Shown piece by piece: positions 51,962-62,759 of a stretch of DNA of 64,000 nucleotides; within the stretch, counting starts at the first letter, position 1, and each line of letters begins with the position of its first letter. This DNA is from Marinilactibacillus kalidii (GTDB lineage Bacteria; Bacillota; Bacilli; Lactobacillales; Carnobacteriaceae_A): contig NZ_JAGFVM010000014.1 of the NCBI RefSeq assembly GCF_017599325.1, positions 62,001 through 126,000 of the forward strand, written 5' to 3'. The position numbers and the translations under genes were made by a program. The notes under the pieces were generated by a model. That model searched no databases, had not been told where the DNA came from, and saw nothing but the letters and a program-made list of their open reading frames with translations.

Positions 51962-52231
51962 AATAACAGTTAATGTGTACTAAAAGTAAGCGTTCCTTAT
52001 AGAGCAACATGAAGTTGTAAGTCTATTTAGAAGAGGTTTGTGAAAATCTGTAATAAAATGGATTAATTATTCTTTTAGTTCTCCACCCCATGACATCGAT
52101 TGAATTCCATTCCCTTTTATCTTGTTCATACCCTGCCTGTATATCAGATCGCAGTTATGCTACACTAATAATGAGATAAACTATTTAAAAAATAGATGAT
52201 GCTGAATGACTACTAAAAATGAGGAATTAGA
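51962..52231. other. Intergenic region between rex and ydiF
   Basis: AT-rich divergent spacer. A possible plus-strand -10 (TACACT near 52160) precedes ydiF, without a convincing -35. No gene or RNA structure can be supported. Confidence 0.4.
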
Positions 52232-54199
52232 ATGATTTTATTACAAACACAAAAAGTAGCCCGTCACTTTGGTGCAGAAGTTTTATTTGATGATGTAACG
52301 TTAGAAATCAAGGAAGCTTCTCGAGTGGGACTTGTTGGAAGAAATGGTGCTGGAAAAACGACCTTACTCCATATGATTTCTGGACAGGAAGAACCTGATG
52401 TTGGAAAAATCAATAAAAAACGTGACTTGACCATTGGATACTTGGATCAACATACTGGTCTAGAATCCAATAGAACGATTTGGGAAGAGATGTTGACTGT
52501 ATTTGAAGCAGTCCGCCAGCTTGAAAAAGAGATGCGCGCAGTAGAATCTCAAATGAGCGACCCCACTTTACTAGAAGATGAAGGACATTATCATGAAGTG
52601 TTAAAGCGATATGATACGATGCAAGAGACTTTCAAGCAATTAAACGGATACGGTTATGAAAGTGAAATTCGTTCTGTTTTACATGGTTTCCGGTTTTACG
52701 AATCAGATTTTTCTACTCCTGTTGCACAGCTTTCTGGTGGACAGAAAACGAGGTTGGCCTTAGCACAGTTATTACTAGAGAAAAAAGACCTTTTAGTACT
52801 GGATGAGCCAACCAACCATCTGGATATCGATACCCTTGCCTGGTTGGAGAAATACTTACAAAGTTATACTGGTGCACTATTGATCGTATCTCATGACCGC
52901 TACTTTTTAGACAAAGTCGTCAATGAAATTTACGAAGTCAGTAATGGTAAAGTTCAACATTTCACTGGAAACTATACAAATTACTTGAAACTCAAAGCTG
53001 AAATGATTCAACTAATGTGGAAAGAATATGAGAAACAACAAAAGAAAATTGAAAAAACCGAAGATTTCATTAACCGTAACCTTGTCCGTGCATCTACCAC
53101 TAAAAGAGCTCAGTCTCGCAGAAAAATGCTGGATAAGATGGATAAAATGGGTAAGCCACAAGATGATGAAAAATCGGCTAGCTTTAATTTCTACACGGAA
53201 AGAGAATCTGGTGGTGTTGTTCTTCAAACAGAAGATTTAGCAATTGGTTATGAAGAGACCGCATTATCAGAATCAATCAATATGGATATTCGTAAGACTG
53301 ATGCCATCGCGCTTGTTGGACCGAACGGTGTTGGAAAAACTACTTTGCTCAAGACGCTCGTTGGACAAATTCCAGCTCTAGCAGGTACGATTCAGCTCGG
53401 AACGAAAGTAGACACGGGTTACTATGATCAAGAACAAAGTCTTCTTCATTCAACTAAACGTGTGCTGGATGAATTATGGGACGAACATCCAACGATTCCT
53501 GAACAATCTATTCGTACCTTACTGGGTAGTTTTTTATTTTCAGGAGATGATGTAGAAAAAGCGGTAGGTTCTCTTAGCGGTGGCGAAAAAGCCCGTGTAG
53601 CTTTGGCCAAATTAGCTATGGAAAAGAATAATTTCCTCATATTAGATGAACCGACAAACCATTTGGATATTGACTCTAAAGAAGTCTTGGAAAATGCATT
53701 GATTGATTTTGAAGGCACTTTGCTTTTTGTTTCTCACGATCGATACTTTATCAACCGTATGGCTACTAAAGTACTTGAGATTTCTGAAGACGGGTTAACG
53801 CTTTACTTGGGCGACTATGATTATTACCTTCAGAAGAAAGAAGAATTAGAAGCTTTATCCCAACTTGAGCAAGCCGAACAAGAAATGAAACAAAATAATA
53901 TGCATCAGCCTAACCCTGCTGTTCCACTAGTTTCGGATAGAGCCCAACAAAAAGAACGTCAGCGAGAAACAAGACGCTTAAATCGTTTGATTGAAGATGT
54001 CGAGAAGCAACTGCAATCTATTGAACAACAATTAAACGAAGTTCATGAAAAACTCAGTAATCCAACTGTTTATGATGATGCTGAACAGGCCTCTGTTCTT
54101 TCATTAACGCACGAAAAGTTACAGGCAGAACAAGAAATTTTACTGGAACAATGGGAAGAGGCAAGCGTGGCTCTGGAATCTTATGAGGATACGGAATAA
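52232..54199 (+). CDS. ydiF: ABC-F protein YdiF
   Basis: 655 residues, two ABC domains and no membrane part. Walker A GLVGRNGAGKTTL and ALVGPNGVGKTTL, signatures LSGGQ and LSGGE, two intact LVLDEPTNHLD/LILDEPTNHLD, and a C-terminal coiled coil (about 540-650). It is the housekeeping YdiF/Uup-like translation factor rather than the VmlR-like one at 24728. Position next to rex is conserved with B. subtilis. GAGGA precedes the ATG. Confidence 0.93.
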   Translation: MILLQTQKVARHFGAEVLFDDVTLEIKEASRVGLVGRNGAGKTTLLHMISGQEEPDVGKINKKRDLTIGYLDQHTGLESNRTIWEEMLTVFEAVRQLEKEMRAVESQMSDPTLLEDEGHYHEVLKRYDTMQETFKQLNGYGYESEIRSVLHGFRFYESDFSTPVAQLSGGQKTRLALAQLLLEKKDLLVLDEPTNHLDIDTLAWLEKYLQSYTGALLIVSHDRYFLDKVVNEIYEVSNGKVQHFTGNYTNYLKLKAEMIQLMWKEYEKQQKKIEKTEDFINRNLVRASTTKRAQSRRKMLDKMDKMGKPQDDEKSASFNFYTERESGGVVLQTEDLAIGYEETALSESINMDIRKTDAIALVGPNGVGKTTLLKTLVGQIPALAGTIQLGTKVDTGYYDQEQSLLHSTKRVLDELWDEHPTIPEQSIRTLLGSFLFSGDDVEKAVGSLSGGEKARVALAKLAMEKNNFLILDEPTNHLDIDSKEVLENALIDFEGTLLFVSHDRYFINRMATKVLEISEDGLTLYLGDYDYYLQKKEELEALSQLEQAEQEMKQNNMHQPNPAVPLVSDRAQQKERQRETRRLNRLIEDVEKQLQSIEQQLNEVHEKLSNPTVYDDAEQASVLSLTHEKLQAEQEILLEQWEEASVALESYEDTE

Positions 54200-54333
54200 C
54201 TAAATTTAACTAGCCTCTATCCGTTAAAAGCTCGCATAGATAATTACACATTATAAATAGGTATAGTTATTTCAATGTTTTATAAACTAGTTTTATCAGA
54301 CAAAACTTTACATTGGTATAGATAAAACGAACG

Positions 54334-54361
54334 TTGCATTATCCTTAGATTAGGGTATAAT
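54334..54361 (+). promoter_or_regulatory. Predicted promoter of the Lrp/AsnC gene
   Basis: TTGCAT (54334-54339), 16-nt spacer, TATAAT (54356-54361), giving a leader of about 100 nt. The 54200-54333 stretch holds nothing else I can support. Confidence 0.6.
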
Positions 54362-54466
54362 ATAATCACATTACGCTAATTTAGTGTACGATATAAAAGT
54401 CAAAAAAATTTCACTATAACAATGATTAAAAGATTCTTTTATTGTTAGAAAAGGAGCTCGTTTTAC

Positions 54467-54925
54467 ATGGATCAAATGGATAAGAAAATCGTTGAGATAC
54501 TTCAAAAAAATAGTCGTGCGTCTTTAAAAGAAATTGCAGGAGAGACTTACTTATCTTCTCCAGCCGTCTCAGCTCGTATCCATCGTTTAGAAAACGAAGG
54601 CATTTTAGGAAGGTATATTGCTTCTCCAGATTTAAAGAAAATGGGTTATCATATTCAGGCATTTATCCATTTAGACTTGAGCCCTAATCAGAAAGAAGAC
54701 TTTTATCCATATATTCAACAATGCACCAATGTGCTTGAATGTAACTGCGTGACTGGAGAATTTTCAATGCTGATCAAAGCGGCTTATCCGACAACGACAG
54801 AATTGGATGATTTTATCAACGATTTACAGCAGTTCGGAAAGACTTCAACACAAATCGTCTTTTCTACTCCTATCCCTTCTCGTGGTGTACAATTACTTGC
54901 CTCAGAAGAAGCAGAAGCAAAATAA
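54467..54925 (+). CDS. Lrp/AsnC-family regulator
   Basis: 152 residues: N-terminal HTH (DQMDKKIVEILQKNSRASLKE, TYLSSPAVSARIHRLENEGIL) and C-terminal RAM ligand domain (HIQAFIHLDLS, CVTGEFSMLIKAAYPTTTELDDFI). Such proteins sense amino acids. AAAGGAG is spaced 11 nt from the ATG. It stands alone between ydiF and tsaD; targets unknown. Confidence 0.92.
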   Translation: MDQMDKKIVEILQKNSRASLKEIAGETYLSSPAVSARIHRLENEGILGRYIASPDLKKMGYHIQAFIHLDLSPNQKEDFYPYIQQCTNVLECNCVTGEFSMLIKAAYPTTTELDDFINDLQQFGKTSTQIVFSTPIPSRGVQLLASEEAEAK

Positions 54926-54927
54926 TC

Positions 54928-54984
54928 AAAAAAAACAGATCTAAGTCCACTTATGATGAGTAGACTCAGATCTGTTCTTTTTTT
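54928..54984. terminator. Bidirectional terminator between the Lrp gene and tsaD
   Basis: Stem AACAGATCT / AGATCTGTT extended by AGTC/GACT after one mismatch, with A- and T-runs on the two sides. Confidence 0.75.
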
Positions 54985-54985
54985 A

Positions 54986-55987
54986 TTAAAGAGACAAGCC
55001 AGGTTGTGCATTTAAAGTAAGATCTATCTGTTTATTTTCGACAGCTTCAACAAATGCTGCTGCACCAATCATTGCTGCATTATCTCCACAAAGAGACAAT
55101 GGTGGGACAACCAATTCGATTGTCGGTGTCATTTCAACCGCTTCTTTCAAAGCCGCACGTAGTCCACTATTAGCTGCTACGCCACCCGCCAATACGAGTT
55201 GTTTCACTTGTTTCTCCTTAGCACATCTCATTGTTTTTGTTACAAGCACTTCAATAACAGCTGCTTGAAAGCTTGCAGCCAAATCATTTTTATCTAATAC
55301 TTCGCCTTTTTGCTCTGCGTTATGAACAGTATTGATAAATGAACTTTTTAGTCCACTAAAACTAAAATCGTTATTGTCTTCTTTGATCATTGCACGCGGA
55401 AAATGGAATGTATCGTTCCCTTTATGCGCCATTTCGTCAATATGCTTTCCACCAGGATAAGGCACTCCAAGAATTCTTCCCACTTTATCATAGGCTTCGC
55501 CAGCAGCATCATCTCTTGTTTCACCGATAATTTCATACTTCCCTGGTTCTTCCATATATACGAGTTCAGTATGACCCCCACTAACAACTAAAGATAATAG
55601 AGGAAACGCTAATGGTTGTACGAGTTGGTTGGCATATATATGACCAATGATATGGTTAACCGGAATAAGGGGTAGATTGTGCGCATAAGCAACGGCTTTG
55701 GCGGCATTGACCCCTATCAATAATGCACCGACTAGCCCAGGCCCTTCTGTTACCGCGATGGCATCTAATTCTTCGTAAGTCGTTTCGGCTTCTTTTAACG
55801 CTTCTTCCATAACAATGGTCATTTGTTCAACGTGGTGTCTACTAGCTACTTCGGGTACGACTCCACCAAATCGCTGATGACTCTTGATTTGCGAAGCTAC
55901 CACATTTGATAATTGACGGTTACCTTCTTCTATAACGGCGGCACTTGTTTCATCGCAGCTTGTTTCTATTGCTAATATTCTTTTCAT
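54986..55987 (-). CDS. tsaD: tRNA N6-adenosine threonylcarbamoyltransferase TsaD
   Basis: 333 residues, the catalytic subunit that attaches threonylcarbamoyl to A37 of ANN-decoding tRNAs. ASKHA fold with [20 protein letters not shown] and [11 protein letters not shown] (metal His), [25 protein letters not shown]. Last gene of the run tsaB-GNAT-rimI-tsaD. Confidence 0.97.
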   Translation of the reverse strand: MKRILAIETSCDETSAAVIEEGNRQLSNVVASQIKSHQRFGGVVPEVASRHHVEQMTIVMEEALKEAETTYEELDAIAVTEGPGLVGALLIGVNAAKAVAYAHNLPLIPVNHIIGHIYANQLVQPLAFPLLSLVVSGGHTELVYMEEPGKYEIIGETRDDAAGEAYDKVGRILGVPYPGGKHIDEMAHKGNDTFHFPRAMIKEDNNDFSFSGLKSSFINTVHNAEQKGEVLDKNDLAASFQAAVIEVLVTKTMRCAKEKQVKQLVLAGGVAANSGLRAALKEAVEMTPTIELVVPPLSLCGDNAAMIGAAAFVEAVENKQIDLTLNAQPGLSL

Positions 55988-56003
55988 GTTGATTCGCTCT
56001 CTT

Positions 56004-56471
56004 TCATAATGCGCATTTCAATACAACCGCATCTTCTTTTGGATGTGCATAATACCCTTTACGAACACCTACAGGTATAAACCCAGATTTCTTATATAAC
56101 AGAATCGCCGGTTCATTTGAAATACGTACTTCTAAGAATAATTCATTCACGCGCTCTGCTCGCAGGCGCTGTTTCATTTCCTTCAGTAGTTGTGTTGCGA
56201 TCCCATTACGTTTATAGGCTGTTTTAACGACAATCGTGTAGACTTCTGCTTCCGTATGCACCTTAGACCCGCCTAAAAACCCGACCATTTCTCCTTCATA
56301 TTCCGCGACTAGGTAAAATAAATTGGCCTGATCGAAGGTTGATTGGAATTGCTCGATCGTCCATGGCGATCCAAAGGCAAAGCTTTCTTCCGATAATGCA
56401 TGTAAGGTCTCTGGAACAGCTTCCTCTTGATTTAATAAGCGATAAACCAATGTTGATTGATTGATTTCCAT
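56004..56471 (-). CDS. rimI: Ribosomal-protein-alanine acetyltransferase RimI
   Basis: 155 residues, GNAT fold: [19 protein letters not shown], then [13 protein letters not shown] (acetyl-CoA loop) and [20 protein letters not shown] with [18 protein letters not shown], the pattern of RimI. Encoded 16 nt upstream of tsaD and 19 nt after the other GNAT gene. Confidence 0.92.
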   Translation of the reverse strand: MEINQSTLVYRLLNQEEAVPETLHALSEESFAFGSPWTIEQFQSTFDQANLFYLVAEYEGEMVGFLGGSKVHTEAEVYTIVVKTAYKRNGIATQLLKEMKQRLRAERVNELFLEVRISNEPAILLYKKSGFIPVGVRKGYYAHPKEDAVVLKCAL

Positions 56472-56490
56472 TGAACGCTCTCCTCACTTG

Positions 56491-57072
56491 TTATCGATCA
56501 GTGACTGCTAGCAACATTGCCATCTCTAGTGCATCTTCGTGATCATTTGCGTAATACCCTTTTTTTACTCTACCATTTGTAAACTGCATTTTTCGGTAAA
56601 GACCTTGGGCACGTTTGTTGGAGACTCTGACTTCCAAGCTAATCAATTGCATCTTTTCATCTAGCGCAATGCCTTTTAGTGCTTCAATCAAAAAAGTGGC
56701 GATCCCTTTCCCTTCGTATTCAGGAATCGTCGCGATGTTTGTAATATGCGCTTCTTTCGCTACGAACCAAGATCCAAGAAAGGCAACCGGTCTTTGATCA
56801 TCTGTCACGATCATGTAAAAAGCATTTTTATTGTACCGGATTTCATGAAGAAGAGCCGTACGATTCCATGGTGTATGACCATTGTAGCACTGTCTTTCGA
56901 TGGAAAGCAGGCCATCTATATGGTCTTCTCCCGCAATCTTTACGGTTAGAAATGTTTCATCGTTAAGCGAAATAAAAGGCTGAGATAATTTCACACGTTC
57001 TGCGATCGGTCTGGGAAGCGCCTGTCTATGGGTCGTTAGCCGATCAATTAGCCATTGCTTAATATTTTTCAA
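56491..57072 (-). CDS. Second RimI-like GNAT acetyltransferase
   Basis: About 193 residues. An extra N-terminal segment of about 45 residues precedes a GNAT domain with FLGSWFVAKEAHITNIATI, EYEGKGIATFLIEAL and SLEVRVSNKRAQGLYRKMQF, VKKGYYANDHEDALEMAM. It resembles rimI in motif layout, so the two are probable ancient duplicates. TTG 57072 fits GGGGGAAG; ATG 57093 is the alternative. It overlaps tsaB by about 14 nt. Target unknown. Confidence 0.8.
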   Translation of the reverse strand: MKNIKQWLIDRLTTHRQALPRPIAERVKLSQPFISLNDETFLTVKIAGEDHIDGLLSIERQCYNGHTPWNRTALLHEIRYNKNAFYMIVTDDQRPVAFLGSWFVAKEAHITNIATIPEYEGKGIATFLIEALKGIALDEKMQLISLEVRVSNKRAQGLYRKMQFTNGRVKKGYYANDHEDALEMAMLLAVTDR

Positions 57073-57784
57073 CCAAGCTTCCCCCTTTATCATCAGGATT
57101 TGCTTCTTTCCATTTTTCTTCTGCTTCGGTTAACTTTGTATATTCTGGTACGAAAGGATGAATTTCTTCAGGCACTGCTTGCGCTCCAATCCATGCGAGC
57201 ACGCTTGCTCTTGGTAATTGCTGAAATGTTGGTAGTATTCGTACTTTATCTTGTAGCTTTTCTTCAAATACTTCTTGATGTTTTACTGCGTCCACACCGA
57301 CGATCATAATCGTTTCTTTTCGTGCAGACAGCCTATTTGCCCATAGCTCTGCTGAAATATGTTGGTCTGTTTCAAGTTGTTCTAGAGTGCCGTTTACGAA
57401 TTGATATAGTCCTGTATAGATGTTGCCTCTTCTCGCATCCATAATAGGCACAATCAGCAAGTTATCATCTTGTGGCGTATTTCCAGCCAATACCTTCAAA
57501 CTAGAAACGCCCACTAATTCAATCGATTTTGTCCATGCTAATGTTTTTGCTACAGTTACGGCAATTCTGACACCTGTATAGGAACCAGGTCCTTTCGCTA
57601 CAACTACTCGGTCAATATCATCGATCGTCAACCCTGCATCTTTTATCACTCGTTCTACTGTTGGCATTAGTTGAATACTATGATTTCTCTTCACATTCGT
57701 TAGCTGTTCTGCTAGCGTCACACCATTTTCTGTTACAGCAACGCTCATTGACTGGTTTGATGTATCCATCGCTAAAATACGCAT
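57059..57784 (-). CDS. tsaB: t6A biosynthesis protein TsaB
   Basis: 241 residues, the TsaD-like non-catalytic partner. MRILAMDTSNQSMSVAV, RNHSIQLMPTVERVI, VVAKGPGSYTGVRIAVTVAKTLA are family hallmarks. First gene of the cluster tsaB-GNAT-rimI-tsaD. Confidence 0.95.
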   Translation of the reverse strand: MRILAMDTSNQSMSVAVTENGVTLAEQLTNVKRNHSIQLMPTVERVIKDAGLTIDDIDRVVVAKGPGSYTGVRIAVTVAKTLAWTKSIELVGVSSLKVLAGNTPQDDNLLIVPIMDARRGNIYTGLYQFVNGTLEQLETDQHISAELWANRLSARKETIMIVGVDAVKHQEVFEEKLQDKVRILPTFQQLPRASVLAWIGAQAVPEEIHPFVPEYTKLTEAEEKWKEANPDDKGGSLVEKY

Positions 57785-57968
57785 TTAGTTTCTCCTTGCC
57801 TTTTCCTATTCTTTCGTCTAGTTTAGCACAATTCCGCTACCTGAGAAACCAATCATACAACAGAAGTGAGCGTATTCTTTGCTTTTTTTACCTAATCATC
57901 CTAAAATTGCACTATAGATTGATTTACCATTTTAATTCAGTTCCAACAATTTGAAAGGGGATTTAATC

Positions 57969-58163
57969 ATGACAGACAATAAAGACAGTATGAAGAATAA
58001 ACTTAAAGGCGCTAAAGACAAGGTAGTCGGAGAAGCAAAAGACCAATATGGTAAAGCGACTGACGATAAGAGCAAGCAAGTCGAAGGTAAAGCTCAAAAA
58101 GTCGAAGGTAAAGGCCATGAAACTTATGGTAAAGCTATCGAAGACAAAGATCACAAAAAATAA
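57969..58163 (+). CDS. csbD: CsbD-family stress protein
   Basis: 64 residues, very hydrophilic and Lys/Gly-rich, with repeated K-x-x-G-K-A/G-K units (KLKGAKDKVVGEAKDQYGKA, VEGKAQKVEGKGHETYGKA). General-stress proteins of this family have no known biochemical role. AAAGGGGA lies 6 nt before ATG 57969; the frame is also open from a TTG at 57951. Confidence 0.88.
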   Translation: MTDNKDSMKNKLKGAKDKVVGEAKDQYGKATDDKSKQVEGKAQKVEGKGHETYGKAIEDKDHKK

Positions 58164-58172
58164 TCATCGAAA

Positions 58173-58215
58173 AAAATCAGTTCACCTTTTATCACGTAAA
58201 AGGTGAACTGATTTT
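58173..58215 (+). terminator. Intrinsic terminator of csbD
   Basis: 19-bp perfect stem (58173-58191, 58197-58215), five-base loop, T-rich 3' end. Confidence 0.88.
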
Positions 58216-58277
58216 ATATTATCTTATCATCATTAAATGAATGATTTACTTATATAAGTCCACATGGAGGAAACAAA

Positions 58278-59012
58278 ATGACCACTATCTTAATCACGGG
58301 AGCTACTGGAACCATTGGTACGAATCTTGTCAAACATTTAAAAAATGATTATGATTTAGTTCTTGCTGATGTTGATTTTTCAGACTTTCCCGAAGAACTT
58401 AAACAAGGCGCTAAAATCATAGAAAAAGATTTATCCGTATTAGAAAACTGGGATACTGTGCTTGACGGTGTTCATTACGCTATTCAATTAGCTGGAAATC
58501 CAGATGCAGAAGCAGATTTCTATGATGGTTTATTAGATTTGAATTATATGCTTCCTCAGAACCTCTATTTAGCAGCTGAAAAAGCAACTAGTTTAAAACG
58601 AATCATCTTTGCTAGCTCCATTCATGCTAGTGATGCTTATCCAAAAAATGTTCAAGTCAAGACAGCTGAACCAGCTCGTCCTGATGATTTATATGGTGTT
58701 TCAAAAGTCTTCTTGGAAGGTCTAGCTAGCTACTATGCCTACAAAAAAGGCATTGCATCAATCGGGATTCGAATCGGTGATTATAAATCACCTGATGAAA
58801 GTGTAGATCCTGAAGCAGACTTCTATTCTCGCGGAACATTCTTCTCTTATAAAGATATGAATCATTTAGTTGATTGTTGCTTGCAAGCAGCATTAGATGA
58901 ACCGTATTTGCTAGTAAACGGTATTTCAAATAATTCTTTCCCAAGACTGGATATTGACCAAGCACGAGTCAAATTAGGGTATCAACCTACAGTAAATGCT
59001 TTTGAACTTTAA
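58278..59012 (+). CDS. NAD-dependent epimerase/dehydratase (extended SDR)
   Basis: 244 residues. Rossmann motif LITGATGTIGTNLVKHL (NAD), SSIHASDAYPK (Ser) and YGVSKVFLEG (catalytic Tyr-Lys). The truncated C-terminus and RGTFFSYKDM region resemble uronate dehydrogenase-like SDRs; substrate not certain. GGAGGA precedes the ATG. Monocistronic, convergent with galR. Confidence 0.85.
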   Translation: MTTILITGATGTIGTNLVKHLKNDYDLVLADVDFSDFPEELKQGAKIIEKDLSVLENWDTVLDGVHYAIQLAGNPDAEADFYDGLLDLNYMLPQNLYLAAEKATSLKRIIFASSIHASDAYPKNVQVKTAEPARPDDLYGVSKVFLEGLASYYAYKKGIASIGIRIGDYKSPDESVDPEADFYSRGTFFSYKDMNHLVDCCLQAALDEPYLLVNGISNNSFPRLDIDQARVKLGYQPTVNAFEL

Positions 59013-59019
59013 TAGAAAT

Positions 59020-59063
59020 AAAAGGGTTTACTAGAGTAAGAACTCACTCTAGTAAACCCTTTT

Positions 59064-59065
<2 letters not shown>
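59020..59065. terminator. Bidirectional terminator between the SDR gene and galR
   Basis: 18-bp stem AAAAGGGTTTACTAGAGT / ACTCTAGTAAACCCTTTT followed by T; it reaches the galR stop. Confidence 0.85.
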
Positions 59066-60083
<1,018 letters not shown>

Positions 60084-60092
60084 CTATTGTAC

Positions 60093-60120
60093 AAAAAGAT
60101 GCTCAAAAGAGCACCTTTTT
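60093..60120 (-). terminator. Intrinsic terminator of galKTM
   Basis: 12-bp stem with one G-U pair (60109-60120 with 60093-60104), then T on the minus strand. Separates galM from galR. Confidence 0.7.
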
Positions 60121-60133
60121 CCTATTAACTATT

Positions 60134-61189
60134 TTATTCTTCTATTAGCCCAAAGCGATAAACCGTTTCAGATTGATACGTTTCGTTCGGCTGCAAGACG
60201 ATATTACCAAATCCATCATGATTCACTGCATCTGGTAATGCCTGCGTTTCTAATGTAATCCCTGCATATTGACGCGCCGGTTCTCCTTGAATACTGAACG
60301 CATCCATTTCCGCGTTATGCGTATAGATGACCACACTGTTTTCATCTGTATGCATTTCAACTTTACGTCCACTTTCTTGGTTTGTCAAGATTGCTTGTGG
60401 TTCACTGCCTCTATTTTCTAATACAAACGGATGATCTAGTCCTGACAATGAACTGATTTGTGGTTCATCTGATAAAATCGCTTCTTTGAGTAACTTAGGT
60501 TTTGAGAAATCGAATGATGTCCCTATAGAAGAAACCAGTTCCCCAGTAGGCAAATTACGTTCGCCTAAGGTACCATGTTTCGTACTAGCTAATTGTAAAG
60601 TATGCGTTACTATCGGTTTTTTAATGTCACCTGTCAGATTGAAATAGATATGATTGGTTGGATTGAACAATGTTGTCTGATCTGTATTTGCTGTATATCT
60701 GATCGTCCATTCATTTTGTTCATTCAGCTGATATTCTACTGTGACAGTCAAGTTTCCGGGGAAACCTTCTTCTCCATCCAAACTTTTATAAGTAAATAAT
60801 AAGCTGATAGCCTCCGCTGTTTCCTTTGTTTCTACTTTAAATAGTTTTGTATCTAGCCCCGCTGGACCACCGTGGAGCTGATTTCCTTTTTCATTGACTT
60901 CAAGCTGTACTTGCTTTCCCTCAATTTTGTATTGACCATCTGTAATCCGTCCAGCTACTCTCCCAATCGTAGCACCGTAAAAAGGTCTATGCGCGATCAT
61001 ATCTTCTAAGGTTTCAACATTCAATGTAATATCAGCCTCTTGCCCGCTTTTGTCGGGTGTAACGATTTTCGTTACGATCGCTCCGTAAGGTATTGCCGAA
61101 AGGGCAACCCCATTTTTATTCGTTACTGTATATTCTGTGATTTCCTGATTCAAGTATAATCCAAATGGTTTCGTTGTTAGTTCCACCAT
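60134..61189 (-). CDS. galM: Aldose 1-epimerase (galactose mutarotase)
   Basis: 351 residues, converting beta-D-galactose to the alpha form used by GalK. ATIGRVAGRITDGQY, NQLHGGPAGLD with the substrate His, NPTNHIYFNLTGD with the catalytic His, and GITLETQALPDAVNH with the catalytic Glu. Last gene of galKTM. Confidence 0.95.
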   Translation of the reverse strand: MVELTTKPFGLYLNQEITEYTVTNKNGVALSAIPYGAIVTKIVTPDKSGQEADITLNVETLEDMIAHRPFYGATIGRVAGRITDGQYKIEGKQVQLEVNEKGNQLHGGPAGLDTKLFKVETKETAEAISLLFTYKSLDGEEGFPGNLTVTVEYQLNEQNEWTIRYTANTDQTTLFNPTNHIYFNLTGDIKKPIVTHTLQLASTKHGTLGERNLPTGELVSSIGTSFDFSKPKLLKEAILSDEPQISSLSGLDHPFVLENRGSEPQAILTNQESGRKVEMHTDENSVVIYTHNAEMDAFSIQGEPARQYAGITLETQALPDAVNHDGFGNIVLQPNETYQSETVYRFGLIEE

Positions 61190-61241
61190 TCATTCCTCCT
61201 TCTTTTTCACGCTATCATAAGCAAGCGTTATCACTTGTATA

Positions 61242-62759
61242 TTATACCGTTTTTAAGTAGTCAGTGAAACGAATAAATGCATCTTTTCCAGCTTGATCTC
61301 TTTTAAATACACCTGCATCTTTCAATACTTGTAAAAAGACTTCTCCTACTGCATGTCGAACAATTGATTGAGCTGACTCTTCTGTTACACCACTATTCTC
61401 TTTTTTCAGTGTTTCTGCCCAAGGTAAATGCATGGCTTTAACGTCTGCAGATTTCCCAATAAGATAACGCTCAACTTCAGCAAGTTCTTTCTCTAATCTT
61501 GGTGGCAAGATAGCCAACCCCATGACTTCAATCAACCCAATGTTTTCTTTTTTTATATGTTGGACTGGTGGATGTGGATGAAAAATGCCATCGGGAAATT
61601 CATCGGATGTCCGATTGTTTCTGAGTACCAAATCCAATTCAAATTGGTTGTCTCGCATCCGTGCAATCGGTGTTATGGCATTATGTGGTGTTTCGCCTGT
61701 AAAGTCGTATATACCCACGGTCTCATCGTTGTAGTCTTCCCATGTATCCATTATTTTCTTCGCAGCTTGTGCCAAAGCTTCTTTGTCCGTACTTTGAATT
61801 CTGATAACGGACATTGGCCATTTGACGATACCGGCTGTTACTTGTGGTAAATCTTTTAATTCAAAGGTGTGTTCCATTTCTGAACGTTCTAGGGCAAAGG
61901 TATGTCTTCCGCCTTGATAATGGTCATGAGAGAGGATAGATCCCCCTACTATCGGTAAGCCTGCGTTTGAACCGACAAAATAGTGCGGAAAGGTCGTAAG
62001 GATGTCCAAGAGATTACGAATGGCTTTATCGCCTACGTTCATTGCACGATGTTCTTCTGAAAGGAAAATGGCATGCTCATTGTAATAAAGGTAGGGTGAA
62101 TACTGATATCCCCAAGGTTCATCAGCTACATCAAGTCTAATGATTCGATGATTGGCTCTGCCAGGGTGTTGACTATTGCCAGCATATCCTTCATTTTCCA
62201 TACAAAGTAGGTTAACAGGATACGCTGATTTTTCCGTTTTTGCCAAGGCAATCTCTTTTGGGTCCTTCTCTGGTCTTGATAAGTTAATTGTAATCTCGAT
62301 TTCTCCATAGGGTGTTTGATGTTTATATTCTATATTTTTGGCAATTTCTCTTGTTTTGATATAATTGTTTTCTTTACTCAGTGCATAAAAATAATCTGTT
62401 GCGGCTAATTTTTCTTTATCATAAAGTTTCCAGAACTTTTGATTGATTTCAGAGGGTCTAGGCGTAACGATACCCATTATTTTAGCGCCTAAGATGTCTT
62501 TATCGGATACCGTATCTCGGATGATACCTCCATTAATAGCAAATTCAATCATTTGATCAAGCAACATCAGCGGTTCATTTATGGGTTGCGCCGAAACTGG
62601 TTTCAATTCTTTTTTACCCAACAGTTCAAGTAATTGATTCGTCAAATAAATCGTATCTAGCGCATCAATCTTCCCATCCATTTGGTAATAATGGATAAAG
62701 TCTACGATAAGCTGATCAATCGATTGATTTTTATTGTATGTTGATACAGACTCTTTCAT
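61242..62759 (-). CDS. galT: Galactose-1-phosphate uridylyltransferase, type 2
   Basis: 505 residues, the long Firmicutes form (class II). It swaps UMP between UDP-glucose and galactose-1-phosphate. HDHYQGGRHTFAL, with the nucleophilic-His region, and FPDGIFHPHPPVQHIKKE are visible. ATG 62759 overlaps the galK stop (GCATGA), indicating translational coupling; ATG 62771 lies inside galK. Confidence 0.95.
   Translation of the reverse strand: MKESVSTYNKNQSIDQLIVDFIHYYQMDGKIDALDTIYLTNQLLELLGKKELKPVSAQPINEPLMLLDQMIEFAINGGIIRDTVSDKDILGAKIMGIVTPRPSEINQKFWKLYDKEKLAATDYFYALSKENNYIKTREIAKNIEYKHQTPYGEIEITINLSRPEKDPKEIALAKTEKSAYPVNLLCMENEGYAGNSQHPGRANHRIIRLDVADEPWGYQYSPYLYYNEHAIFLSEEHRAMNVGDKAIRNLLDILTTFPHYFVGSNAGLPIVGGSILSHDHYQGGRHTFALERSEMEHTFELKDLPQVTAGIVKWPMSVIRIQSTDKEALAQAAKKIMDTWEDYNDETVGIYDFTGETPHNAITPIARMRDNQFELDLVLRNNRTSDEFPDGIFHPHPPVQHIKKENIGLIEVMGLAILPPRLEKELAEVERYLIGKSADVKAMHLPWAETLKKENSGVTEESAQSIVRHAVGEVFLQVLKDAGVFKRDQAGKDAFIRFTDYLKTV

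Noticed and set aside
56491..56950. Plus-strand frames within the GNAT genes
   Set aside because: Shadows of the rimI-like genes, whose overlapping, operon-like arrangement on the minus strand is clear.
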